In this document: positions 10,001 to 20,717 of the stretch, in pieces
Layout: every line of letters begins with the position of its first letter
How positions within the stretch are numbered: the first letter of the stretch is position 1
Assembly: GCF_026914265.1 (NCBI RefSeq)
Contig: NC_069134.1
Span: forward strand, 11,699,758 to 11,763,757
DNA length: 64,000 nucleotides
Reading direction: 5' to 3'
From: Mya arenaria
Lineage: Eukaryota; Mollusca; Bivalvia; Myida; Myidae
Notes under the pieces: model-generated
Seen by the model: the letters and a program-made list of their open reading frames with translations, nothing else
What the model was told of the DNA's origin: nothing
Database searches by the model: none
Translations under genes and position numbers: made by a program

Positions 10001-12379
10001 GACAGCCAGATTGTATGTTTAGAACATTGCAAGCAGGAATTTGTCATCAGGTCAAGGATTTGCGAACTAACATTTCTTTTTAATATTTACCCTAGGTTCA
10101 GCAAGATGTTCTACAGAAAAGACATAAGGAAAAGAGAGAGATGCTGGATGCGGTCAAAAAATTCAGAAAAGGTTGGTATTCAACCTGCTGTTAAATTATA
10201 TAGCGGATAGTTTTTGTAAGAATGTACTACATTTAAGTGGGTGAGCACCAAGAGTTATATTTCAGTAGTGGCCTTCCCATGAATTTATATGCAACCAGTA
10301 AAAGAAGGGAAGGTTGCATATAGGTTCGCCTTTGTCTGTATGTCTGTCTATCCGCACAAATATCTAGGGTTTATCGGTTTTACTGACATTAGGATCAAGG
10401 GCTTTTTTTTGTGAACTTTCCTTGTATCTCCAAAAGTATGTCAGCCAGAGTGATAAAACACTACAGGAATGTTACGTTTCATGTGTTGCTGCACCCTGTT
10501 AGTGCAGAGTTATAACACTTGACATACTTCATATATAGCTTAAAGAGCATACAATCTCCTAACGTATATTACCATAGCCAGAGTGATGAAATGTAACAGG
10601 AATAATAAGCAGCATGTGAAGTTGAGTACTTGGGGTTTTGATTGCTGTTTTGACCAATAGATACAGAGTTATGGCCAGTGAATATGAAAATCTTGCATGT
10701 TTTGTGCATATCTCTTAAAAAAACTATCAGAGCCAGAATTAAGAAACTTTAAAGGAATGTTCACCATCATGTGAAGTTGTGCACCTGCCCAGTTCAAGGT
10801 CAAGGTCATATTTAGAGGTCAAAGGTCATATTGCTATATTTTGTGTCTGCTCCTTATCTCTTGAATTGCAGGAAAGATTTTGAAATCATTCCTTAAAATT
10901 TTTACCATATTGAGACAATGTGCAGGGCACATTGTGTTACAACCAACTTTGATTCAAGAAGGTCACACTTAAAGGTCAGAGGTCATATGACTATAATATG
11001 ACTACATTTCGTGTCTGTTCCATATCTCTTAAACCGTGAAAAGGCTTTTGAAACAACTCTCCAAAATTTTCTTTGCATTGTGATGATCATCGGTCATATG
11101 ACTATTTGTGTCTGTTATAGACCTCTTGAATGGCTTCATTATGTTGTTTATAAAAAAAAAAAAAAACATCTAGGTACGTTTGTTATTAGTATTGTTGATT
11201 TTTTTTGGTGAAATTTGTTAAATATTATCATATGTATTTTTTCCTATTTGATTTCCTTGTTTTTTTTTATAACAATGAAACAGAGAAATGCCTTTACTAC
11301 AATATGTTCTTAGTTATATTGCCCTGTTTTAAGTGGATTAATTTTCTTTGCATTTTTGAAAAATGAGGGTTGTTTGTACTCAGCAGTGTTTGAGTGTTGG
11401 TATATTCCATGAGAATTCAGTTGTACATGGCTGTTTGGTTTACCAATTTCCAGGTCAAAAGAACAAGCTAGACTTCCTGGAGGATAAGAAGGGCTCAGGA
11501 AAGGGCTCCAAGACACAGAACAGAACTGAAAAACCACACCAGTGAGTTACCTTCCCTTGATGTTACAACATATTTTTATGTTGTTTCCGTGATTTATATG
11601 CATAAATAACAACAAAAGTACTACAGTATATGGGATATGCCAATTGTGAGGTTTCCTTTAAATATAATGTGTTCTAAGTTTTCATTGAGGGTTCCAAGGC
11701 AGTAGCCAAATGTTTTGGTTTGGTTCTGGAATTCTCTCATTTGGTTGCAAATCCACTAAGTTAATAGATAAATTTCATTGACAATAGGGCTCAGAGGTTT
11801 GTTGGTTGTGGTTTCATTTGATTATATTTATATCAAACATTTTTCAGGCCTAACAAGAGGCGACAACACAAAGATACCAAGTATGGCTTCGGTGGGCAGA
11901 AGAAGAGAAGTAAGATGAACACCAAGGAAACCTCAGCAGATATGTCAGGCTTCAGTCGGAAAGTACATCAAAGTAAACCAGGGAAACAATTCACTAACAA
12001 AAACAAAAATAAGGTAAAGATTTTTTATTGTGTCAGATTGTGAAAATATTTTGTTTCTATGAAATTTAGAAATGAAGCCAAGAAAATGGGACCAATACAG
12101 AGACTACATTGTAAATGTAGTTTACCAATAAGTTTAAAAAAACTAAATGGGAGGCAGTCCAATTTAAATGTGGCTTACTGGGTTGGGCGAATATTTAAAA
12201 GGAATTGCGCAAATTTTACTTGATACAAAAGGATTGATCTATAACTTCAAATACAAATTGGGCTGGTTATTTAAATATGTGAAGAATATTATTATGAATC
12301 ATTGATTTATTTACAGGGCAATCGGAATAAGCGGCCAGGAAAGGACCAGCGGCATAAGATGAAGAATAAGAAAAAATGA
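4016..12379 (+). CDS. EBNA1BP2: rRNA-processing protein EBP2 (EBNA1-binding protein 2 ortholog), 5'-incomplete
   Basis: Exons: 4016-4099, 5438-5601, 7360-7483, 7954-8043, 10096-10171, 11454-11541, 11848-12013, 12317-12379. All have AG/GT borders and consistent phases, joining to 284 residues plus stop; the human protein is about 306. The visible start, LQQAFASGKLKPGLNV, matches family residues from about 20 on, so only a short acidic N-terminus is missing. Diagnostic blocks are WIDRLDLT, FYRQAQASVL, PEDFFAEMGKTD, LRELRKYGKK, KLDFLED and KYGFGGQKKRSK, followed by a lysine/arginine-rich tail typical of nucleolar proteins. The family acts in the nucleolus in 27S pre-rRNA processing and 60S subunit assembly, with a coiled coil in the middle. 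Intron 1 is an unusual minisatellite; introns 2 and 4 carry mobile elements. AATAAA at 12397 gives a very short 3' UTR. Identification is secure; the N-terminus is not. Confidence 0.95.
4100..5437 (+). repeat. ~41-bp minisatellite filling EBP2 intron 1, built from the splice donor
   Basis: About 30 units of roughly 41 bp, of the form AATAATAAATGTGGTGAG then AGAAGCAGTGGCTCTTTCTAG. The first unit overlaps the end of the upstream exon: exon sequence AACAATGTG followed by donor GTGAGTAGAAG aligns with the unit core AATGTGGTGAGTAGAAG. Units in the first ~400 bp keep GTGAGT (for example near 4172, 4214, 4293, 4333, 4412); later units mostly have GTGAGA. A shorter variant lacking part of the TCTTTCTAGAATAAT block is interspersed (near 4553, 4672, 4865, 5063, 5213, 5292, 5405). 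The last partial unit abuts the acceptor TTTCTTATGTTTCAG. Confidence 0.95.
6205..7115 (+). repeat. Molluscan-type dispersed repeat with internal tandem units (EBP2 intron 2)
   Basis: Starts near CTTGCCCCAGCGTCGGCGTC, then has three degraded ~180-bp units built on GGTTAAAGTTTTAGGGCA, TTCATTCAATT and GGCCCTTGATTGACT, and ends near GACAGCTCTTGTT (about 7095-7107). The same end motif closes the element at 36777-37676. T-rich and ATT runs occur around 6735-6870. No coding potential. Confidence 0.6.
8590..9652. mobile_element. Foldback-like element with inverted sub-repeat arms (EBP2 intron 4)
   Basis: The left arm (8590-9050) is four degenerate ~115-bp units containing the palindrome TTTTCGCGAAAA and blocks like GGGTTAGTTTTGG and AAAATAACATTTTTGACAA. 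The right arm (about 9420-9652) carries the same blocks in reverse complement, for example CGCCAAAACTTACC and TTTTCGCGAAAATAAC. A unique centre (about 9060-9415) has no ORF. Long arms of tandem sub-repeats in inverted order are the foldback type of DNA element. I could not define a target-site duplication. Confidence 0.75.
10290..11150 (+). repeat. Degenerate array of ~110-130-bp dispersed-repeat units (EBP2 intron 5)
   Basis: Recurring phrases such as AGCCAGAGTGAT, ACAGGAAT, CATATCTCTTAAA and AGGTCAAAGGTCATAT recur every 110-130 bp. The start near 10303 (GGAAGGTTGCATATAGG) leads into a run of TGTCTGTCTAT. This style of low-identity array is common in bivalve introns. No ORF of interest. Confidence 0.55.
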
Positions 12380-12396
12380 TTGTATCTGAAATTACA

Positions 12397-12402
12397 AATA
12401 AA
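12397..12402 (+). terminator. Polyadenylation signal of EBP2 (AATAAA)
   Basis: AATAAA begins 18 bases after the EBP2 stop codon; a second overlapping copy follows at once. It is the nearest canonical signal and implies a very short 3' UTR. Confidence 0.6.
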
Positions 12403-12704
12403 ATAAATGAAAAAAATCCCAAGTTGAGAGTTTTGCTTGAGAGTTTGATTTGTAAGGCTTTGGGTATAATAACCTTGTTTTGCAGTTGCCAGAAAATCGT
12501 ATGGGAACATCATGCTCCATTCGTGCTTTGGCAGCTCTTGGGGGTCAAGGTCAATCAGTTTCCTCTATCATGATGGTTTTATGATTGGGCAAGGATTTCA
12601 ACACATTAAATGTTCAAGGAGTCAAGCTCAAGTGTGCTTGAAATATTGTTTGATCACATTTTTAAAAAAAAACATTGTCCTTTTTGTCATTTATAATAGT
12701 AAGA

Positions 12705-12780
12705 GTTAAAACATATTGTGTAAAATCCTTCATGATCAAGAAGAGGGCCGATTGAAGATTTTACACAACGTTATATTCTG
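12705..12780. mobile_element. Tiny palindromic MITE, copy 1
   Basis: A ~75-bp imperfect palindrome: ACATATTGTGTAAAATCCTT at the left and AAGATTTTACACAACGTTAT at the right around a ~20-bp loop. The same arms, nearly perfect, occur at 38331-38418, so this is a small dispersed family. Confidence 0.6.
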
Positions 12781-13123
12781 ACTGACATGGATAGCTGTTA
12801 CAAAGCTTTCACCAAGTAGCCAAATAATGATGTCATGTTTGTTACTAAAATATTAAATGCCTTACTGAAGGCTGTTGGGAAATTAATGGCTGGAAATGTA
12901 GGTTATAATCTAGTAAAAGTAAATGGTGTGTAGTTCTCTCATTGAAAGATGTCAGCTGAAATTGCAAAATATTCTTTTAGACTTTTCTGCTCACGAGATT
13001 AAACTGATTACATAAGGTACATGTTAATCTGATTTTGCTGAAATTTTGTGTGTGGACATTTGTTTTAACATATTTATTTCCTGAGAACATTCATATGCAA
13101 TAGTATACAAAATAATCAAAATA

Positions 13124-13402
13124 CAGGGATGTCATTTGTCTGCGGAATTCCGCGGAACTAATGGCCCCAGAGACCCCCCCCCCCCCCAAAAAAAAAAAAA
13201 ATAAATAAATATTTGGTTGCTTTCAGTTGTTTAAGTTAATATTCCAGTTTGCTTCAAATTAAAAGTCAGGAGAGCCCTCAAAAGAGCTTCTTAAAAGCCA
13301 TTTTTCCTTCTACAGCAGTGCGCTTTTGACCCAAAGAGCGCCCCTTTAACCAATGGCCGAAAATGTTTTAGCCCTCCAGCTGCCAGGTCAATCACATCCC
13401 TG
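13124..13402 (+). mobile_element. hAT-like MITE, copy 1
   Basis: Bounded by CAGGGATGTCATTTG at the left and CAATCACATCCCTG at the right, imperfect inverted repeats of the CAGGG type seen in hAT elements. Contains the palindromic block TGCGGAATTCCGCGG and a run of about 14 C followed by about 14 A. An inverted copy is at 52746-53049. No clear 8-bp target duplication was found. Confidence 0.7.
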
Positions 13403-13639
13403 AAATAAGGATTGGGCTGGAAGAATATAAACAGCTAATGAGAGTCCTTTCCAACAGTTGATGAATTGCAAAATTTGGGCATGCCATGGGTTTTCAGATA
13501 GAACAAATTAACACAAGTCAGTTTTAATGTGGTCATGTATAACCATAATAAGTTTAAATCTTAGAATGTAATGATGAAGACGAAAAGCAATTATAGAAAT
13601 ACTGAATGTTCCCATCTATAATTTTGCCATGCACTATAA

Positions 13640-14735
13640 CGTTTAATTTTGGATCCACTGCATACAGTTAAGTGTAAAAGAATAGAGTGAAAGGTTGAAG
13701 AGCAAATGAGAGTAGGAGAATTGGGCAACTAGAACATTTTTGTTTTCCTTATGTTTGCAAAATTTAAAAATAGATTTATTGGATTCAGGACTAAGTGATA
13801 CCTTACCAAACGAAAGAATGTTTAAAGATATGGTGCAGAACTTTGAAATGTCAGCCAGTAGCTGCATCAGTATTAAGAAAAAAACAGTACAAATGAGAAA
13901 ATAGTGGTGACAGTTTTTGACAAAGCCACAATTGATGCAGTTTGGATTTTCAACGATGTTTTTAGAAAAGAGATCAGTTATTAAAGCACTGCAGTTAGTA
14001 TAAGAAGATAACTAATTTGTGCTTATAAAGTCGCTGTTTGAGAATTTCCCATCCTACTTTTTTTATTAATTTATCTACAGATACAAGTTTGGTTGAACCA
14101 GTAGTGATTCTTGCGACATCTTGTTGGATTTTCTGAAGCTTTTGTTTGTCTTATGTATAATTGTCAAAGAGGATATCACCATATTTCAAAATAGGTTGAA
14201 TGAAAGAGATATATATATATAGTTTCAAGAGATCCAACTTAAATTTCAATTTAGGCATAATATTCATTCACTTCCAACATTTGGTTAAAATGTAGTAAAT
14301 TTGAGCATCCTGCTGAAGATTGTTTAAAATAAAAATTTCCAAATGTTTTTGAGGATCAACTGTAGTGACCTGTTCTTCTTGCATATTTATTGGTGGATGC
14401 TGAATTTGACGAGCATAATATTCATTCTCTTCCAACATTCATTTAAATTGTAGTAAATTTGAGCACTCCAAGGGATTGTTTGAAATAAAAATTACTAATT
14501 GTTTTTGAGGATCTCAGTATGTTTTGGTGGATTCTAAATTTGTCGTGTTTTTCTTAACATAGTAAATGTTTCTGTTTTGTTAGGGTTGCATTTCACAAGC
14601 CCATGGGATGCTCAGGTAGCTATTTTATGCAAGTCAGTATAAAGTATTGTTGCTGGCTCAGCTGGATCAACAACAATTATAAAAAAAAGCCTCATCATGC
14701 ACAAGGGATCTTAAAATGCATTGACATGATTTAGG
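13640..14735 (-). mobile_element. LINE fossil: end of a reverse transcriptase domain (Jockey/CR1 type)
   Basis: Read on the minus strand, broken frames give, in order, IIVVDPAEPATILYTDLHKI (14690-14630), LVKCNPNKTETFTM (14600-14560), HPPINMQEEQVTTVDPQKHL (14410-14335) and PILKYGDILFD then IQQDVARITTGSTKLVS (14200-14070). This is the order found after the YADD box in non-LTR retrotransposon ORF2. The frame shifts and stops many times, and a ~150-bp segment is duplicated (14260-14350 versus 14400-14520). The stretch 13640-13890 may be its 3' end. It is old and inactive. Confidence 0.8.
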
Positions 14736-14739
14736 TACA

Positions 14740-15260
14740 TTAAATTAAAGGTTATGTGTCACATGCAAGATCCACAACCTTACCTCAAAGTTCAAGGTCA
14801 CAAGTCATTTCCCATCTATAATTTTGCCATGCACAGAGGGATTTTAAAAAATATTTTGAGCAATTGTTCTTTACATAAAGATGCTTTTTGGTGTGCAAGA
14901 CTTAAGCAGCTATACCTCCAAGGTAAAGGTCACAAGTACAGGTTTATCATTATGAAATGCTGCATTTATGCATATGATATACAGAATATTTGTTAAGTCT
15001 GGGCTGTACCTTTCATTCACGGAGGGATTATAAAATAAAATGGAACAGGTGTTTGATACATAAAGATGACGTGTCACATGCAAGTCCTACCTCAAGTTCA
15101 ACATCACACTTCGAGTTTAATCATTATGGAATGCTCTATAAACGCACATAGATAGAGTATAGTTGGTAATGTCCTAGCTGTAACTTTGTCTTGCACGGAG
15201 GATTTTTACACTTCTTCTTTGCACATCTGTTAGTTACATAAAGACCATGTATCGCATACA
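14740..15260 (+). repeat. Imperfect tandem repeat, about 2.5 units of ~240 bp
   Basis: The phrases GTGTCACATGCAAG, TCAAGGTCACA, CATAAAGATG and CACGGAGGGATT recur in order about every 240 bp. No ORF is conserved between units. Confidence 0.55.
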
Positions 15261-15650
15261 AGACCATGGGGTATTGCATATGCTTTTAGCTTATGTGCGT
15301 GCTTCCTGAATGAAACATTAAGTAATTGCATAATACATTGAACTTGATGGCATTTCTGGGGCATTTGTCACTTACTGTGACAACTCTTGTCTTTATAGGA
15401 ATGATGATTAAGTTGAGGAATTGTTTGCATTCGTTCAGTTCTAATGTTTTCCACCAAAAGTAATACATGTATTTCTGTTAATTTGATTTTTAACAATGCA
15501 AAAGCACCAGTTACCATGCAATATACTTCACATTTTCATGAGAAAAATAAAACAAATAATAGATTAAAGCATCAAACTATTTATTTACAATAACAAGCTC
15601 ACAGACACTCAAACAGGAGACAGAAAAAAATATACTAGAACTAAGAAGTA

Positions 15651-15656
15651 TTTATT
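15651..15656 (-). terminator. Polyadenylation signal of CFAP144
   Basis: TTTATT on the plus strand is AATAAA on the coding strand, about 240 bases past the stop codon. Other candidates lie further downstream (near 15570-15590). Confidence 0.45.
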
Positions 15657-15896
15657 AAAAATGATAATTAGTCTGAATTATTATGATAATAAGTCTGAAT
15701 TATAAATATAATATTTTATAGGTAATGTATGTTGAATAAGAATTAACTTCCTTACACAAAACATTATTTTGAATCATTAATAGTGTTTTTAAGCCTTATT
15801 ATATTTGGCATATCATGATTTTAATACAGTACAGATATCACAGATAAAGTAATTACTTTTATCAGTTGAGGCAGTATGTGAACTAAATCTTAAAAG

Positions 15897-17190
15897 TTAG
15901 TTAAGATTTTCAGTCTGTTCCTTCACACGCCATGCAGCGTCCATGTATTTTGTAATAGCTGTGTTCTGTCTTCCATGGTGAAGTCTCTTATCCGATCTGT
16001 CTGTGTCAATCTAAAATTTGAGGAAGGAAACAAAGCTTTAAAGGAATGAGTACTACCTTATGTTCACAAAAGAATACAAGATACAAATGAGATTCTAATT
16101 CAATTTAAGAAGTCCACAGATATTACCAATTTTCACTTTCAAATTAGGTATATTTTGTGACGATACATTCTTGACCATGTAAGGCGATTCATAAGTTTCC
16201 TTATCAAGTATAATAAAATATCAATAACAGTTTTTAAAGATTGCGTCTTTTGAAATGTAACAAAACAAAATTCTTTAAATGCTTACCAATGGCCTTGTGA
16301 TCCAGCCTACTTCTTGTGCCTCTGTCTGAGGATACATATATTTCTTTACTGGCTCTAAGTGTGCTCTGGATATAACCTTCTTGAAATGCTCTGCAAAAAT
16401 ATCACATGTTATACTACATAGCCTTAATATAGAGTCACATTTCTTGTTTTTTTATTTCTATCACAAAATGATGAAATTGTATACAAATGTTCTTCCTATG
16501 CTGCTCACAATGTTTTACAATGAAAAGACTTACCGTCCTCTTCACCCTCTTCAGTGTCATGTGACGAGTTAGGCTTGCCAGTTATAACATGAACTGAAAT
16601 TGAAACAAAAAAATAATGCTGAGAAAAAAATTGTGATTGTTTCATTTAAAAAAAAACATAATAAGATTAATTTCACATAACACCGACAGCGAGAGGATTT
16701 ATACAGCATTTTTAAAGGGGAAGATTTTAATAAAAGGTTCAAAATTGACCATATTCATGCAACTATGAACCATTATTTAATAGAAATAAGAAACAAAAAT
16801 TGGATCATGAATTGATGTGATTTCACAACAAATCCTGCCAACGCAAGTTTCTATCATTTTAAAGTTATACCATAATTGGAGCACTCATATAGCGCATGAA
16901 CATGTGGTAGTACTAATGATAACATGTTTCTTAGACTATTGTCCATAGCATTAAGTTTAGTAAAAACATAGACCTATAAACCATGTTGGTGGTAAAAGTC
17001 AGAAATAGGATAAATATTAAATTAATGAAAAATGCAAAATAAAATAAAACTTACTCTTCTTGAATGGATTTACACTGTAGTTCGTATATAGTTTTGAAGT
17101 TCTTTGCTCTTTATGAATCGTTTCACATAAAATTGCATTCTGGTGAACAAAATTTAGGGGTTCTTTCTCAAATTTAGTAGTAGTAGCCAT
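15897..17190 (-). CDS. CFAP144: Cilia- and flagella-associated protein 144 (FAM183 family)
   Basis: Four minus-strand exons: 17055-17190, 16534-16593, 16287-16390, 15897-16010. All introns are GT-AG and the phases join to 137 residues, close to the ~134 of the human protein. The start is the first ATG in the exon (17190), beginning MATTTKFEKEP. Family landmarks are FVHQNAILCETIHKEQ near the N-terminus, EPVKKYMYPQTEAQEVGW, and the C-terminal RLHHGRQNTAITKYMDAAW then VKEQTENLN. Members are small proteins of ciliary axonemes, reported as microtubule inner proteins; that role is family knowledge, not visible here. A minus-strand AATAAA lies at 15651-15656. The gene converges with EBP2 and diverges from FZR1. 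No frameshift or odd residue. Confidence 0.93.
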
Positions 17191-17340
17191 ATTCGACGAT
17201 TTTGTTTACTTCCGTGTTAAGTTTACATGTTTCCAAGGCCGTTGTCACGCGCGCTTTTAACCTAAAGAAAAAAGAGCGGAAGGAAGTGTATATGTAGTGT
17301 GAAGTTGAAGATGTAACGATTAATCCTAAAGGTAATCTTC
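17191..17340. promoter_or_regulatory. Candidate shared promoter region of CFAP144 and FZR1
   Basis: Immediately upstream of the CFAP144 start codon the sequence is richer in CpG (ACGCGCGC near 17247) and contains GCGGAAGGAAG, an ETS-like site, near 17276. A half X-box-like GTTTCCAAGGCC is at 17229-17240. FZR1 points the other way, but its first non-coding exon was not located, so sharing is an inference. Confidence 0.35.
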
Positions 17341-18250
17341 ATAAAGCTTGTACAGTAGAATAAGGCCCTTCAGTCGATTGACATTGTTTAAAACGTAATG
17401 ATATGACATTTCAATACAATTCTAAAAAATATATAATTACCTTTGGTTAAACCCAGGCCATTCCTAATAAAAATATTCATGAGCGCTGACTTCCTCTCTG
17501 TTAGTAGCAAAATAATATTGTTGTTGTCCCAGGGACTCTTGCAGTAAAGATGTATAGGAAGTCTGGATTGGCCCGGATTCGTTACAAACGCGCAGAAAAC
17601 TATGCTCTTGTCTCGTAGACCTCTTTAATGCTGACGCGTATGAAGGAATTAAATAATTGTACCACGGATGCAGAGTGGTGTACGTCCCTATACCTGCTGT
17701 TTGAACAAAAATCGCCAGTGATAAAACTCCAATCACGGTACTTTAAGGAGTTTTAAAGGGATTTATTTTAGGGATTTCAGTTTATTATTTTATTGCATTT
17801 ATTGATGTACAGATAGAGCAATGTTAGAGACGGACATTGGTTCTCCTGGAGAACTACGTTGATTGACAATGGCTTCGTGTGGAAAGATGCAATTTTATGA
17901 TAATGTGGTCAGATTTAACAGACGAGCTGGTATTCACAGATCAGGCATGAATTAATGATCAGAGATATTAATATAATTTGAGTGAAAGCTTGTAATTGTT
18001 AACATTTAAACCTTAATTTTGAAACACTTTTCGTAAGTCAATATGTTGTTGTTTAAGTTTGTTACTGGTTTCCTTTTCTGTCGTTTGTTGGTTTGTTGTA
18101 ATAAGAGAAACTAGAAAGTGAATTATACTGTTAGTTTTTGTTGTTGAAAATAAGCATATGAAAGCGAGTGTCGTAAGGGAGTACATAAAGGAAATATCCT
18201 GACTCCGAACATTTATCACAGATGATACATCTACAACTAGAATGCATTTT
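17341..18250. other. No gene recognised
   Basis: Non-coding sequence between CFAP144 and the FZR1 coding exons, with no repeat or exon that I can name. Confidence 0.4.
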
Positions 18251-18253
18251 TAT

Positions 18254-18300
<47 letters not shown>

Positions 18301-18335
18301 TATTATTATTATTATTATTATTATATAATTATTAT
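18254..18335 (+). repeat. (ATC)n then (ATT)n microsatellite
   Basis: A run of about 15 ATC triplets passes directly into about 9 ATT triplets. Simple repeat between CFAP144 and the FZR1 coding exons. Confidence 0.95.
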
Positions 18336-18889
18336 TATTACAATGTATAATACAAAAAACATTATCTCAATGAGCTATTTTACGACATGAATAACAAACA
18401 TACATGACATGACAGGTGACGTGGAAATAAAAGCATTTAGTTTTAAATAGGTAACGTACTGAAATAATATTTACAAAGACCATTTCTAATTATATGAATT
18501 CATTCAAACAATTACAAAAAGTAAGATGGCTTAAACCACTGTATACATTGATAACATAGTAATAACAACATAACAACAAATAGTTTCCCAGCCTGTACGG
18601 TCAGTCCACGCGCGCACTGTTCCGCTAGTTGACATTCCGATGTAAAATGGTTAGATCATTCAAGAGTATAAATTAAAGATTGTTATAGTAAACATTTTTT
18701 CAAAGCGGAAAGAGTTATTCCCATATTTAGTTATTCTTTCTGATGGCGCATCTAAACAGTTGTCTATATCTGAGATTAAAATAATTTGTCTTATATGATA
18801 CAAGGTTTTTAACATTTTGGTGAGATACCGTACAGACGTTTGTGAGTTTCAATAGCGAGTAATCTTACTCTGCTCATAAGTAATGTTGG

Positions 18890-19420
18890 CAATTGAACTC
18901 GTTAAAGATGATTTTCATTTTTCTGTGTTGGTCTTGTTACAAAAATGCCAAACTTTGAAGGACAGTCTGTGAAATTGGATCTGATAAAAGATTTTAAAAT
19001 AATAATCTTAGTATTGATTGTCAGAAATGTGCTTAGTCTTTGATGGATATTTAGTTGTTTAGCTGCTTTATTGCACATTTTAGAAATCAATAGTTTGATA
19101 AAGTGCATTGGATATTGCTTTATTTCCTTAACATAGCTAGAGCCAACTGAAAATGACTGGAATTTGTCAGGGTTAGCCTGCATTTGTTTGTAAGTAAACC
19201 AGTTTATCAAAATATTTCTTTCTTCTTGAAGATTAGATCATTGGGCAGGTAGTCGAATGCTTTTGAGGGGTCGATTTAAACTGCATCTACATATTTGTTC
19301 TTATCAATGTTTTTTTCTCCAGTTTTGACATCAGTAAGTGTGGGCCTGAAGTTTTTTATAAAACATGTAGGTTCAGAGATAATATTATTCAGGCTAAAAA
19401 TATTATGCAGAGATTTACAT
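18890..19420 (-). mobile_element. LINE fossil: reverse transcriptase fragments
   Basis: On the minus strand, from high to low coordinate, the broken frames give NNIISEPTCFIKNFRPT (about 19400), then IDPSKAFDYLPND (about 19270-19235; compare the LINE motif DLSKAFDCLPHDLL), then INWFTYKQMQANPDKFQSFS (from 19205) and KAAKQLNIHQRL. Internal parts are missing: endonuclease-end sequence runs almost straight into RT motif A, and the segment between motif A and the ANPDKF block is lost. A 102-codon open frame at 19210-18902 is a remnant, not a gene. Confidence 0.8.
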
Positions 19421-20625
19421 TTATCTATTTTTAGTAAATCATAATTCAAATCCCTTATGCAGATGATACATATATGTTAAAAAGTTATCAACATTTTGTC
19501 CAAAAACTCAGAGGTATTATTTTCAGTCATACAATTAGAATCTGAGTACTTATTTTAAAAAATCTTTACAATATAATTTAACCTTGCGTAAACATAGTCA
19601 GGATCAGCAAATACACCAGAGAGGTGTAAACCAAGGTCGTGAATTAATAGTGTAATATAACCTCATAATCTAAGCTTACTAAGAGATATTCATAATTTGT
19701 TATAATTTTGTTGATAACAAAACAAAAAAATAGATTTTTTAAAAGTGAGTAAAGCTGAAAACATAAAATCACTTTATTTATATATTTTTTTTTAAAATAA
19801 AACATGAAAGTAGGTCAATCCCATCAACCCCCAGTGTCTACGCCATTTTAAAAACAGTCAACGGTAACCGAATTATATTTTTCGGACAAATACATTTTGG
19901 AGTCTAAACTTGCATTTGATTCCAGTATTTACATAGTTTCTTATTTTAGAATATATACTTTTATAAGTTCAGTAACTTAAATTTATTTGAGAAAATAAAA
20001 TACGACCAAATTTAGACGCATTAATTTTTGTGTTGGTGGGTGGGGTAATTGTTATTGTTTTGACAGGAGAACAAAGCCAACGATTACGCATTGCAGTACC
20101 TTTCCATCCCCCCTTTGTTCCGTGTAGATATTACTTCTACGGTTTAATTATTCAACCATTAAAGTTGTATGTTTGTTTTCATCATAAAAGTTAACATCAC
20201 ACATTCCAGTTTATGTGTTTGGACAAGTTCTATTTTTGCCTTTGCTATCTGTAGTATGTACAATTTAAAACATAACAGCTGGACTTTGATACTCCAGGTT
20301 TTAGGAGGAAAATAGATGTGTATAGTATGTCTTAAAAAATTAATATGTTTTACTTTATGTTTGAAGATGTTTTTATAAAATATGTCATCATGTCTGAATA
20401 TCACAGAGCCATATTGATTTTGCTAGTTCTAGTACTTCTACATACACATTAATGTTATAAAATGTCTTCCAAATTTTTAAATTTTGGTATTTTCTTCATT
20501 GAAACTGTTAATTTTGTTATCTTAATTTATTGAATATAATAATTCATGTATTAATATTATCAGAACCATTTCATGCTTTTGATCTAAATTTGTAATTTTT
20601 ATTTTGATCAATTTCATATTCGCAG

Positions 20626-20717
20626 GTAGGAGCATGGTGTAGCAGTTTAATCCAACATGAAGAAGGAACTAAGTATCAACCAGTAATTAACAAGAAAAAG
20701 CAGAATCTACATCAAAC
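20626..20717 (+). promoter_or_regulatory. FZR1 5' UTR with two small upstream ORFs
   Basis: An acceptor TTCGCAG ends at 20625, so the exon starts in the 5' UTR. Two upstream ATGs precede the real start: ATG-GTG-TAG at 20634-20642 (two codons), and a nine-residue ORF, MKKELSINQ, at 20657-20686. Both stop before the main ATG at 20718. The 5' non-coding exon(s) were not located. Confidence 0.6.

Noticed and set aside
13643-13867. Minus-strand ORF of 74 codons
   Set aside because: It adjoins the LINE fossil and shows no independent conservation; treated as part of that region.
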